Below are positions 26,823 through 35,836 of a DNA stretch of 36,338 nucleotides, one piece after another. The position numbers and the translations under genes are program-made. The DNA lies in contig NZ_BBCC01000045.1 in assembly GCF_001311845.1 (NCBI RefSeq), positions 1 to 36,338 of the forward strand, given 5' to 3'. A model generated the notes under the pieces. It saw only the letters and a program-made list of their open reading frames with translations. It was not told the DNA's origin and ran no database searches. The first letter of the stretch is position 1, and each line of letters starts with the position of its first letter. This DNA comes from Desulfosarcina cetonica JCM 12296 (GTDB lineage Bacteria > Desulfobacterota > Desulfobacteria > Desulfobacterales > Desulfosarcinaceae).

Positions 26823-27593
26823 GTGAGACAAGAAAGCGAAATCCCCGTCAGAGTCCGGCAAGCCGTCATCGGTGGACCGAAACCGTTGATCTGCATACCG
26901 CTGGTGGCGGCGGAAAAAAACGAACTGTTCGACCAGGCCGCCGAAATGGTCTCTTTGGGGCCCGATCTTTTGGAATGGCGCGCCGACGGCTACCGGAACA
27001 TCGCCGACATTGCCGATGGCATGGACGTCCTCACCGCCCTGCGGTCACGTATCGGGGATACCCCGCTGATCTTCACCTGCCGCATCGCCGCCGAGGGTGG
27101 CATGCAGCCCCTTCCACAGCCGGACCGCCTGCGGATCATCCAGGCGGCGATCCGCTCGGGAGCAATCGACCTCGTCGATATCGAACTGATCAACGATGCC
27201 GCCTTCATCGAGGGCGTTCGAGACGCTGCCAAAAGCCATGGGGTCAAACTGATCCTCTCCGCTCACGATTTCAACACCACGCCGCCTGCGGATGTGATCA
27301 TCGCCAAGCTCAGCCAGGCACAGGCGCGGGGCGCCGACGTCGCCAAACTGGCGGTGATGCCCACCGATTACGCGGATGTCCTCACCCTGCTCACGGCGAC
27401 CTTGAGAGCACGCTCGGAAGTGGTGAAAATTCCGATGATCACCATTTCCATGGCCGGGGAAGGGGCCCTGACCCGCCTGGCCGGCGGCCTGTTCGGTTCC
27501 GACATCACCTTTGCCGCGGGGCGGGTATCGTCGGCACCGGGCCAGCTGCCCATCGACGCGCTGCGCCAGGCCATGTCGCTATTGTACGCATAG
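26823..27593 (+). CDS. aroD: 3-dehydroquinate dehydratase, type I
   Basis: A 256-residue type I enzyme (E. coli AroD has 252). Landmarks: KPLICIPLVA at the N-terminus, DLLEWRADGY, LVDIELIN (Glu), LILSAHDFNTT (catalytic His), VAKLAVMPTDY (Schiff-base Lys), and ITISMAGEGALTRLAGGLFGSDITF. It dehydrates 3-dehydroquinate to 3-dehydroshikimate in aromatic amino acid synthesis. I chose GTG 26823 because AGAGGA lies 7 nt upstream and the product then starts like other AroD proteins; an earlier in-frame ATG (26694) would overlap the upstream gene. The gene stands apart from other aro genes and is 16 bp upstream of an MFS exporter. Confidence 0.94.
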   Translation: MRQESEIPVRVRQAVIGGPKPLICIPLVAAEKNELFDQAAEMVSLGPDLLEWRADGYRNIADIADGMDVLTALRSRIGDTPLIFTCRIAAEGGMQPLPQPDRLRIIQAAIRSGAIDLVDIELINDAAFIEGVRDAAKSHGVKLILSAHDFNTTPPADVIIAKLSQAQARGADVAKLAVMPTDYADVLTLLTATLRARSEVVKIPMITISMAGEGALTRLAGGLFGSDITFAAGRVSSAPGQLPIDALRQAMSLLYA

Positions 27594-27609
27594 GCACTGA
27601 AGGACAAAT

Positions 27610-29139
27610 ATGGCTCCACCCCATGACCTTACCCCGCGCCGCCGGTTGCTGCTGATCCTGGCCACGTTGCTGGCGCTTTTCCTGGCGGCCCTGGATACCC
27701 TGATCATGAGCGCCGCCATGCCGACCATCGTGGCCGAGTTGGGCGGATTGTATCTGTATAGTTGGGTCTTCTCCACCTACATGCTCAGCCGGGCCGTGGC
27801 CCTGCCGATTTTCGGCAAGCTGGCCGATCTCTTCCCCAACCGCACCCTCTACCTGATTTCGATTCTGGTATTTCTGGCCGGCTCGGTTTTGGCCGGGGCC
27901 GCGCACAGCATGATGGCCCTGACGGTTTTTCGGGCCATTCAGGGAATCGGTGCGGGCGGTAATTTCGCCCTGGTTTACATCGTTTTGTCGGATATCTCCG
28001 AGCCGGAAGACCGGGGGCGCATGATGTCCTACGCCAGTTTCGTTTGGGGGCTGGCCAGCGTGCTGGGTCCCTCCCTGGGTGGGTTTATCGTTGGCTGGGG
28101 ATCCTGGCGCTGGATCTTCTACATCAATGTTCCCATCGGTCTTCTTTCCCTGACCGGGATCTGGTTCTTTCTGGCCGAGACCCGAGAAAAGCGGGATATC
28201 GTCGACATCGATTATGCCGGCATCGTCACCCTGGTCACGGCCATTCTTGCCTTTCTCACCGTCTTTCTTCTAGGCGGACGGGACTACGCCTGGACCTCGC
28301 CGACCATCCTGGGATTGCTGCTTTTGTTCGGGCTTGCCGTGGTGGGTTTTTACTGGGTGGAAAAGCGCGCCCACGAGCCGATCCTGTGCTTTGATTTCTT
28401 CCGCCTGCGGGGCTTTTCCACCGGCAATGGCTTGGTCTTTTTCGCCAGTATGGCTATTTTCGCCCTGTCGGCCTTCAGCCCGCTCTTCATCCAGGGCGCC
28501 CTGGGCCAGTCGCCCTTTCAGTTGGGCCTCGTGATGATGTTTCTCAGCTTCGGCTGGTCCGCCGGCGCGCTGTACTGCGGACGACAGGCCAACCGGTGGG
28601 GTGAGAAAAACTTTTCTCTTGTCGGCGGCCTGGTGTTGATCGTCGGCTGTGTCATGGCCGTGCGTTTTTCCGCCGCCACCCACCTTTGGATCTGCGCCCT
28701 CGCCCTGACCCTGGCCGGCGTGGGCATGGGATTTACTTCCATCGCCACGCTCCTGGTGGTTCAGAACAGCGTCGACAAGCGCGACCTGGGCGTGGCCACC
28801 TCGTCCCACCAGTTCACCCGCACCCTCGGCGGCACGGTGGGGATCGGTATTTGCGGCAGCATCGTCACCGCCCGCTTTTCCCGGGTGGCCGAAACCTTGA
28901 ACACCGCGGATCTGCAGGGCAGCGTTCCGCCGGCCGTCATGACCCAGATCCAGAAGAACTTCGAAAATTTCTTCCGCCCGGACGTCCAGCAACAGCTTTC
29001 CGCCGGCGCCCGCGGCGTCCTGCACCACGCCATCGGCAACAGCGTGATCGATGTCTTCTGGCTGGCCCTGGCCGCCGCCCTGATCTGCATGGGGATTGGC
29101 CTGTTCATGCCCAAGCGGGCGCTTGGCAACCGGGAATAG
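27610..29139 (+). CDS. MFS transporter, DHA2 (EmrB/QacA) type drug:proton antiporter
   Basis: A 509-residue protein with about 14 hydrophobic segments. DHA2 hallmarks: motif D1-like LDTLIMSAAMPTIVAELGG, motif A-like GKLADLFPNRTLYL, the motif B region FRAIQGIGAGGN, and motif C-like SVLGPSLGGFIVGWGSWRWIF. These proteins export hydrophobic or amphipathic compounds using the proton gradient. AAGGA lies 5 nt before ATG 27610. It probably shares a transcript with aroD (16-bp gap), which may be incidental or may hint at export of a shikimate-pathway-derived compound; nothing in the sequence identifies the substrate. It ends only 22 bp from the convergent lacI-type gene. Confidence 0.9.
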   Translation: MAPPHDLTPRRRLLLILATLLALFLAALDTLIMSAAMPTIVAELGGLYLYSWVFSTYMLSRAVALPIFGKLADLFPNRTLYLISILVFLAGSVLAGAAHSMMALTVFRAIQGIGAGGNFALVYIVLSDISEPEDRGRMMSYASFVWGLASVLGPSLGGFIVGWGSWRWIFYINVPIGLLSLTGIWFFLAETREKRDIVDIDYAGIVTLVTAILAFLTVFLLGGRDYAWTSPTILGLLLLFGLAVVGFYWVEKRAHEPILCFDFFRLRGFSTGNGLVFFASMAIFALSAFSPLFIQGALGQSPFQLGLVMMFLSFGWSAGALYCGRQANRWGEKNFSLVGGLVLIVGCVMAVRFSAATHLWICALALTLAGVGMGFTSIATLLVVQNSVDKRDLGVATSSHQFTRTLGGTVGIGICGSIVTARFSRVAETLNTADLQGSVPPAVMTQIQKNFENFFRPDVQQQLSAGARGVLHHAIGNSVIDVFWLALAAALICMGIGLFMPKRALGNRE

Positions 29140-29161
29140 ACATGTGGGTCGTTCTGCAAGT

Positions 29162-30153
29162 CTAACACCCGCAAGACTGACGGATATTTAGTTTTGCCTT
29201 GAGAATCACTTCCCGATGGGAGCGGGTCGGATCCTGGATCCGCTTCAGGAGTAACTCGGTCGCCGTATGGCCGATTTCATAGGTGGGCTGTTCAACGACG
29301 GTGAGTGCCGGTACGACCAGGCGGGCCCAGGTCGTCTCGTCAAAGCTGGCAAAAGCGATTTCCCGGGGAATGGCGACACCTTTTTCCCGGAGGCATGCAG
29401 CGCTCCCGCAGCCAACAGGCTGTTGCTGGTGAGAATGGCGTTGGGCGGTTCGGGGAGTTGCAGGAGCTTTAGCGTCGCCGTGAACCCATCTTCCGCCCTG
29501 GGGTTGGTATGGATGACCCAATCGGAGGAGGGCTGGATATTCTGTTCCTTAAATGCTTTCAGGTACCCCTGCCGCCGTTCGCGGCCGGTCGTGCTGCCGA
29601 TGCCGAAGATGGCGCCGATGCGGCCATAGCCATGTTCGAGGAGATGGGTTGTCATGGCGTGGGCCGCCTGAACATTGTCAATCAGGATATTGTCGACTTC
29701 AACATTGCTGACACGCCGGTCAATCACGACCGTGGGAATGTCCAGATCGACGATTTCCGAGAAATGGTCGGCGGTTTGTCGGGTTGGCGACAGAATGATA
29801 CCGGCCACGTTTTCGTCCCGCAGCAGACGCAGATACTTCTTCTCTTTCTCCGCATCTTCATCATTGTTACAGAGCATGACACTATACCCCTGCCCATGGG
29901 CGGCATCTTCAACGGCACGGCTGACCTGCTGAAAAAATGGATTTTCGATATCGGAAACAATCAAACCGATAATGGTTGACTTTCGGGAACGAAGATTTCG
30001 GGCAACGCGATTCGGGCGATAGTTTAACTGTTTGACCACGGCCATGACCTGGTCACGAACTTCGCTGCGCACGTGCGGCTTGTCGGCCAACACGCGCGAA
30101 ACGGTTGCCGTGGATACCCCCGCTGCTTCAGCGACATCTTTAATGCTGACCAT
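29162..30153 (-). CDS. LacI-family transcriptional regulator of the fructose PTS locus (one frameshift)
   Basis: About 330 residues after correction. The N-terminal LacI helix-turn-helix is intact (SIKDVAEAAGVSTATVSRVLA, hinge NYRPNRVARNLRSRKS), followed by a periplasmic-binding-protein-like domain (IGLIVSDIENPFF, VVIDRR, IGAIFG, FASFDETTWARLV). The frame breaks near 29392, where GGAGGCATG (plus strand) should have three G; this joins LHA to LREKGVAIPREIAFASFDE. Divergent from the EIIA-HPr-EI/fruK/fruA operon and surrounded by three matching operators, it probably represses both its own gene and the PTS operon, with fructose-1-phosphate or a related phosphosugar as likely inducer (inference from the Cra/FruR analogy). 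Confidence 0.92.
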
Positions 30154-30226
30154 ATCCGTTGAACTCTCTTTCGGTAGTGTATGAACGCAATTCGAAAACG
30201 GCTGATGAACGGCTCTGGATCAATAT

Positions 30227-30252
30227 GTAAACGATTCCAGAAATATTGTCAA
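30227..30252 (-). promoter_or_regulatory. lacI-type promoter with operator O1
   Basis: On the minus strand TTGACA (30252-30247) precedes a weak -10 region that overlaps GTAAACGATTCC (30227-30238, plus-strand reading), a one-mismatch copy of the operators at 30376 and 30396. The layout mirrors the PTS promoter and suggests autorepression. Confidence 0.6.
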
Positions 30253-30360
30253 GTAAGAGGCCAGGGGTCGTTTTTTCGATAGACCCAATCCATCATATTC
30301 AAATACAATACATTAAAATCAAGTATATTAAGATTGCTATGGCAAAGCATTATTTTTTTC

Positions 30361-30407
30361 TTGACAGAAATTAATGTAATCGTTTACAAGAATAAGTAAA
30401 CGATTAC
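30361..30407 (+). promoter_or_regulatory. Fructose PTS promoter with two LacI-type operators (O2, O3)
   Basis: TTGACA at 30361-30366 is a perfect -35. The -10 region (near 30383-30389) is overlapped by operator O2 GTAATCGTTTAC (30376-30387). O3 GTAAACGATTAC (30396-30407) is its exact reverse complement, 20 bp away centre to centre, about two helical turns. Each has the central CG typical of LacI-family sites. Binding would block RNA polymerase. Confidence 0.75.
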
Positions 30408-30449
30408 AAATCCCGTCCTACCCCAAGATCCTTATAAAACAAGGAGCCC

Positions 30450-32949
30450 ATGATGATGAAACTACAAGGCAGCAACATTCAATTGCATGCCCGGGCCGAA
30501 AACAAGGCCGATGCCATTCGCCAAGTGGGGAGATTGCTGGTGGACAACGGCCACATCAAGCCCGGTTACATTGAGAGCATGCTGGGGCGTGAAAAGATCG
30601 CCAACACCTTTTTGGGCAATGGCATCGCCATTCCCCATGGACTTCCCAAGGATCGCGAACTGATCCTGCAAACGGGCATCGCGGTGATGCAGATCCCCGA
30701 AGGTGTGGCGTGGAATCCGGGGGAGACGGTTTATTTGGTGGTGGGCATTGCGGCGCGTTCCGACGAGCACATCGAAATCTTGACCAACCTGACCCATGTG
30801 CTGGACGATGAGAAATTGGTCCAGCAGCTTGCCACAACCGATGACGCCGAAGCGATCGTCACCTGCCTGACGCGAATGCCTGTCGCGTCCCCGGCGGCCG
30901 CGCCACCATCGGCGGTCCTATCGGATTTCGACAAATCCATCGAGGTGACCGTTTCGGGTGAGCATGGTCTGCACGCCCGGCCGGCAACGGCTTTCGTCGA
31001 TTTGGCCAAGCAATTCAAAGCCGCTGTGCATGTCCGCCATAAAGCGGCTGTCGCCGACGGTAAAAGCCTGGTGTCCCTGCTGAAACTGGGCGCCGGAAAA
31101 AATGCGACCTTGTGCATCATGGCCAAGGGGGAAGACGCGGACGCGGCCCTGGCCGCATTGCATCGCGCCGTTCTGGCGGGGTTGGAAGACGAAGACTCCC
31201 CGGAGGCGAAACCCCTTGCGGTGGACATCGCCCACGATTGGTCGCCCACCCAGGCGACTGAAACGATTCAAGGCTTGAGCGCATCGCCAGGCCTGGCCAT
31301 CGGCCCGATTTGCCAGATCCAGCGCCACAAGATCGTGGTGGCCGCCACGGCCAAGGATCCGGCGGTCGAACAAGAACGCCTTTACCATGCCATTGCCACG
31401 GCCCAGGGCGAATTGGATCAGATTTACCAAGAGGTCAAAACGCGCTCCAGCGCCGGCCAGGCTGCCATTTTCAAGGCGCATATCGAATTTCTCAACGACA
31501 CGGAGATCATCGCCGAGACGATCGCCCATATTCGCAGCGGCCATAGTGCGGGGTGGTCCTGGCAGCAGGTTCTCAAGGTACGGGTAGAAGCGATGGCGCA
31601 ACTGGATGATCCGGTTCTCGCGGGCCGTGCCGTGGATCTGGAAGATGTGGGCAACCGGGTTCTGCGCCATCTGGCCCAGGTGGTGGATGACACCGCCTTT
31701 GCCCCCCGGACACCGGTCATCCTGGTTGCCGAGGATCTGACGCCCTCCGATACGGCCGGTTTGGATCCGGCCAGCGTCCTGGGGTTTTGCACCGCCTCCG
31801 GTGGCCCTACGTCCCACACGGCCATCATCGCGCGTTCCCTGGGCATTCCGGCCATCGTCGGCGCCGGTCCGGCCCTGCTCAAGCAGAAGGATGGCGTGCG
31901 GGTGATTTTGGACGGCGACAATGGCAAGCTTTACATCGAACCGGACGAGACGGATATCCAGTCCGCCCAAAGGGTACAGGCCATTTTGAGCGACCAGCGT
32001 GACAGCGAGCACCAGGCCCGGTTCGAGCCGGCCATTACGGAGGATGGGCATCGCATGGAGGTGGTCGCCAATATCGCCGGCCCCGCGGAAGCGGAGCAGG
32101 CCGTCAACGCCGGCGCCGAAGGGGTGGGCCTTTTGCGGACGGAATTTCTCTTCCTCGATCGCCCCTCACCGCCCTCGGAAGAAGAGCAGTACCAGGCGTA
32201 TCGCCGGGCCGTCGAATTCCTGGGCGGATTGCCCCTGATCATTCGTACTGGATATCGGCGGGGATAAAAATGTTCCTTACCTACATCTGCCGCCCGAGGA
32301 TACTTCTTTCATGGGCATTCGCGGCATTCGCCTGTGCCTGACCAAGCCGGAACTGTTCTATCCGCAGCTAAGGGCCATCTATCGTGCCGCCCGACACGGT
32401 CCCATAAAAATCATGTTTCCCATGATCGCCACCCTGGAGGACCTCAATGCCGCCAAGGACATGGCGGACCAGGTGCGGAATGAGCTGGGTGCCCCCGAGA
32501 TCCCCTTCGGCATCATGATCGAGGTTCCCTCGGCCGTCGCCATGGCGGAGGAGCTGGCCCGAGAAGTCGAGTTCTTCTCCATCGGAACCAATGATTTGAC
32601 CCAATACACCTTGGCCATGGATCGCTTGCATCCCATGCTGGCCAGGCAGGCGGACGCCCTGCACCCAGCGGTGCTGCGCATGATTGCGCAGACGATCCGG
32701 GCCGCCACATCGGCCGGGATCTGGGTCGGCGTGTGCGGCGGCATGGCGGCCGACCCCCAAGGCGCCGTGATTCTCACCGGTCTGGGGGTCCGTGAACTCA
32801 GTGTGAGCATCCCCAGTGTTGCCGCCATCAAGGCCCAGCTGCGCCGAATTACCCTCAGTGACGCACAATCCCTGGCACGGCGGGCGCTCGCCTGTCCCAA
32901 TGCGGCCACCGTCCGTCGTCTCACCCAGGCAAAGGGGGTGGATCAATGA
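30450..32949 (+). CDS. fruB: PTS multiphosphoryl transfer protein EIIA(Fru)-HPr-EI (one frameshift)
   Basis: About 833 residues after correction, three domains in order: EIIA of the fructose/Ntr class (1-145, phospho-His H63 in GIAIPHG), HPr (about 163-250, H175 in GLHARPA) and EI (about 270-833, phospho-His H456 in GGPTSHTAI; later [35 protein letters not shown] and the PEP-site Cys in GVCGGMA). It carries phosphate from PEP to FruA. The frame breaks near 32248: CGTACTGG should encode RTLDIGGDK, needing two extra bases. Three successive ATG codons start at 30450, 30453 and 30456; AAGGAG at 30441-30446 fits 30453 or 30456 better. Overlaps fruK by 4 bp (ATGA). Confidence 0.94.
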
Positions 32950-33895
32950 AAACCCGTCCAAGCATCGTCACCATCACCCTCAATCCGGCCATCGATCAAA
33001 CCGTGACCATTCCCGATTTTAAGGTGGGCGGCGTCAACCGGGTCGGCGAATCGCGCTGTGACGCGGGAGGCAAGGGGGTCAACGTGGCCGCCTGTTTGGC
33101 CGATTACGGCCTGCCGGTAACCGTGACCGGCTTTTTGGGAGAAGAGAACCCCCGGATTTTCGAGTACTTCTTCAGTCAAAAGAAGATCATCGATCGATTC
33201 GTGCGCATTGCCGGCAGCACCCGCACCGGCATCAAAATCGTCGATGATCGCAACCCAAGCACCACCGACATCAATTTCCCCGGCCAGGCCCCTTCACAAA
33301 CCGATCTGCAGCGGCTTCTGGAGATCATCGCGCCGTTGAGCACCCGATGCCCCTGGTTTGTGATCAGTGGCAGCATCCCCGCCGGTGTGCCCGACGATAT
33401 CTACCGGCGCATCATTGAAATGATCATGGCAAACGGCGGTCAGGTCGCTTGGACAGCAGCGGCGAGGCGTTCCGGCAGGCCCTGGACGCCAAGCCGGCCC
33501 TGATCAAACCCAATATTGAAGAATTGGAGGCCTTTTGCGGCCACCCTCTGAAGACCCAGGCCGAGATCATCGCCGCAGCGCGCGGGCTGCTGGATCGCGG
33601 GGTACGGACGGTCGTGGTTTCCATGGGGCACCTGGGGGCCCTGTTTGTTGAAACCGATGCGGTCGTCCGGGCGACACCCCCCCAGGTCCAGGTCAGAAGT
33701 ACCGTGGGGGCCGGTGACGCCATGCTCAGCGGGATGGTGGCCGGCAAGATCGAAGCCCGATCGCTGATGGATTGCGCCCGCCTGGCCACGGCCTTTTCGG
33801 TGATCGCGGTGACCCGCATCGGTGCCGGATTGCCGACGGAACCGCCGCTGAAATCCATTGAAGACCAAATCACGCTGAACGTCATTCCGGCATAA
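32946..33895 (+). CDS. fruK: 1-phosphofructokinase (PfkB family; one frameshift)
   Basis: About 316 residues after correction. PfkB motifs: ITLNPAIDQT and the N-terminal GGKGVNVAACLADYG, VISGSIPAGV, KPNIEELEAF and the C-terminal anion-hole/catalytic STVGAGDAMLSGM (Asp base). It phosphorylates fructose-1-phosphate, the product of FruA, to fructose-1,6-bisphosphate. The frame breaks near 33449, where GTCGCTTGG should have three T, restoring QVALDSSGEAFRQAL. Its ATG overlaps the stop of the upstream PTS gene (ATGA), implying translational coupling. A palindromic repeat separates it from fruA. Confidence 0.94.
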
Positions 33896-33909
33896 AAAAT
33901 CGCGTCTCA

Positions 33910-33954
33910 GACGATTCGTAAGAAGCCCGATATCAAGGCTTGCGAATCCGTCAA
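33910..33954. repeat. Intergenic palindromic repeat, copy 3 (between fruK and fruA)
   Basis: GACGATTCGTAAGAAGCCCG begins one arm (33910), and GAATCCGTCAA ends the other (33944-33954); the arms pair around a GATATC core. In reverse orientation the left arm matches copy 2 (GATATCGGGCTTCTTACG) exactly. It lies inside the PTS operon, so it must be read through or only partly attenuates fruA. Confidence 0.7.
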
Positions 33955-33972
33955 CTTTAAAAGGAGGTCAAC

Positions 33973-35757
33973 ATGGCAAGAATCGTCGCAGTTACCGGAT
34001 GCCCGACCGGAATCGCCCATACCGTCATGGCGGCGGAGGCCTTGAGGAAAACCGCGGTTGTCATGGGCCATGAAATCAAAATTGAAACCCAAGGCGCCGA
34101 AGATCAAAAACCCGTTGACCGATGCGGATATCGCGGCGGCCGATGGGGTCATCGTCAGCTCCGATATTCATGTGGATCTGAAGCGTTTTGCCGCAAAACC
34201 CATGGTGGCGGTCACGACCAGCGAGGCGATTCGCAAGACCAAGGCCGTGATCGAGGAGGCCCTGGCAGAGATCGCCGAATCAGAGGCCCGACCGGAAGCC
34301 AAGGTCGAACCGGTACCTTCCGGGGATACGTCCCGCGCTCGTCCCAAACGCCTGGTGGGCGTCACTTCCTGTCCCACGGGGATCGCCCACACCTTTATGG
34401 CTGCCGAGGCCCTGCGCAAGGCGGCCGAGGCGCTGGGCCATACCATCAAAGTGGAGACCCAGGCTCGGTCGGCGCCAAGGATGTCCTGACGGCGGAGGAG
34501 ATCGAGCAGGCCGATGCGGTGATCGTTGCCGCGGATGCCTATGTGGATACCCTGCGATTTGCCGGCAAACGGCTTTATGAAACCAGCACCAAGGACGCCC
34601 TGCACAACGGGGTTGCCGTGCTGGAAGCCGCCCTGGCCCTGCCCGAACCCCAAAAAGTCGACTATGTGGGCACCATCAAGCAACTGAAGAAAGCCCGTTC
34701 CGCCACCCGCAGCGGTCCCTACAAGCATCTCATGACGGGCGTCTCCTATATGCTGCCGGTGGTGGTGGCCGGCGGCCTGCTCATCGCCCTGGCCTTTGCC
34801 TTTGGCGGGATTTACGCGGGCGACAAGGAGGGCAGTTTCGGCTGGGCGTTGATGCAGATCGGCGGCGCCACGGCGTTTGCCCTGTTCGTTCCGGTGCTGG
34901 CCGGTTTTATCGCCTATTCGATTGCCGATCGACCGGGCATCACGCCGGGATTGGTCGGCGGCATGCTGGCCACCACCGTCGGCGCGGGCTTTCTCGGCGG
35001 CATCGTGGCCGGATTCATTGCCGGATACCTGACCCAGTTTTTGAATGATAAAATCAAACTCCCCGAAAACCTCCAGGGGCTCAAGCCGGTGTTGATTTTG
35101 CCGTTGATCTCAACGCTGGTCGTCGGTCTGCTGATGATTTACCTGATCGGCCCGCCGGTGAAAGTGGCCTTGAACGGCCTGGAATCCTGGCTATCCAATT
35201 TGCAGGAGGGCAGCGCCCTGTTGCTGGGCGTCATCCTGGGGGCCATGATGGCCTTCGATATGGGGGGGCCGGTCAACAAGGCCGCGTATACCTTTTCCGT
35301 CGGTCTGCTGGCCAGTAAAATCTATGCCCCCATGGCCGCGGTCATGGCCGCCGGCATGGTCCCGCCCCTGGGCCTGGCCCTGGCGGCGACCCTGTTCAAG
35401 AACCGTTTCACGGCGGACGAGCGCGAGGCCAGCAAGGCGGCCTTCGTTCTCGGCATATCGTTCATCACCGAAGGGGCCATCCCCTATGCGGCCAGGGATC
35501 CTTTTCGGGTGATCCCCAGCATCATGGTGGGCGCGGCCGTTACCGGCGCACTCTCCATGGTGTTCGGCGTCAAGCTGTTGGTCCCCCATGGGGGCATCTT
35601 TGTGTTGCTGATTCCCAACGCGGTATCCCAATTGCTGCCCTACGTCATTGCCATCGTCATCGGAACGCTGGCGACCACCGGGATGTTGTTTCTCCTGAAA
35701 AAGCCCGTGGCCGAGGGGAATGCGCCATTGGCCAGTGCCCAAGAGACGGCCGAGTAG
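33973..35757 (+). CDS. fruA: PTS fructose transporter EIIB'-EIIB-EIIC (two frameshifts)
   Basis: About 595 residues after correction. Two tandem EIIB domains each carry the fructose-class phospho-Cys motif CPTGIAHT (C10 and about C134), followed by an EIIC membrane domain (about 245-580) with YMLPVVVAGGLLIALAFAFGG, FDMGGPVNKAAY and the signature SFITEGAIPYAARDPFRV. It imports fructose as fructose-1-phosphate; the order matches E. coli FruA. Breaks: near 34108 (GAAGATCAAAAACC, expected GIKNPLTDADIAAADGVIV, two bases missing or one extra) and near 34464 (CAGGCTCGG, one G short, expected GSVGAKDVL). AAAAGGAGG lies 6 nt before ATG 33973, an excellent ribosome site. Confidence 0.93.
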   Translation: MARIVAVTGCPTGIAHTVMAAEALRKTAVVMGHEIKIETQGAEDQKPVDRCGYRGGRWGHRQLRYSCGSEAFCRKTHGGGHDQRGDSQDQGRDRGGPGRDRRIRGPTGSQGRTGTFRGYVPRSSQTPGGRHFLSHGDRPHLYGCRGPAQGGRGAGPYHQSGDPGSVGAKDVLTAEEIEQADAVIVAADAYVDTLRFAGKRLYETSTKDALHNGVAVLEAALALPEPQKVDYVGTIKQLKKARSATRSGPYKHLMTGVSYMLPVVVAGGLLIALAFAFGGIYAGDKEGSFGWALMQIGGATAFALFVPVLAGFIAYSIADRPGITPGLVGGMLATTVGAGFLGGIVAGFIAGYLTQFLNDKIKLPENLQGLKPVLILPLISTLVVGLLMIYLIGPPVKVALNGLESWLSNLQEGSALLLGVILGAMMAFDMGGPVNKAAYTFSVGLLASKIYAPMAAVMAAGMVPPLGLALAATLFKNRFTADEREASKAAFVLGISFITEGAIPYAARDPFRVIPSIMVGAAVTGALSMVFGVKLLVPHGGIFVLLIPNAVSQLLPYVIAIVIGTLATTGMLFLLKKPVAEGNAPLASAQETAE

Positions 35758-35836
35758 GAAGGATCCGAAAAAAACATGGATCGTTCCCATTACGGATTTG
35801 CGAAAGGGGGGCTGACCCGAGAACGCCGACTCCGCG

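Noticed and set aside
32240..32270. Programmed frameshift in the PTS fusion protein (and in tgt, prpE, fruA)
   Set aside because: No slippery heptamer with downstream structure is evident, and the same defect type recurs across unrelated genes, pointing to sequence error.
35761..35815. Fourth copy of the palindromic repeat near the end of fruA
   Set aside because: TTACGGATTTGCGAAAGG resembles one arm only (with several mismatches), and no matching second arm or GATATC core was found, so I mention it but do not annotate it.
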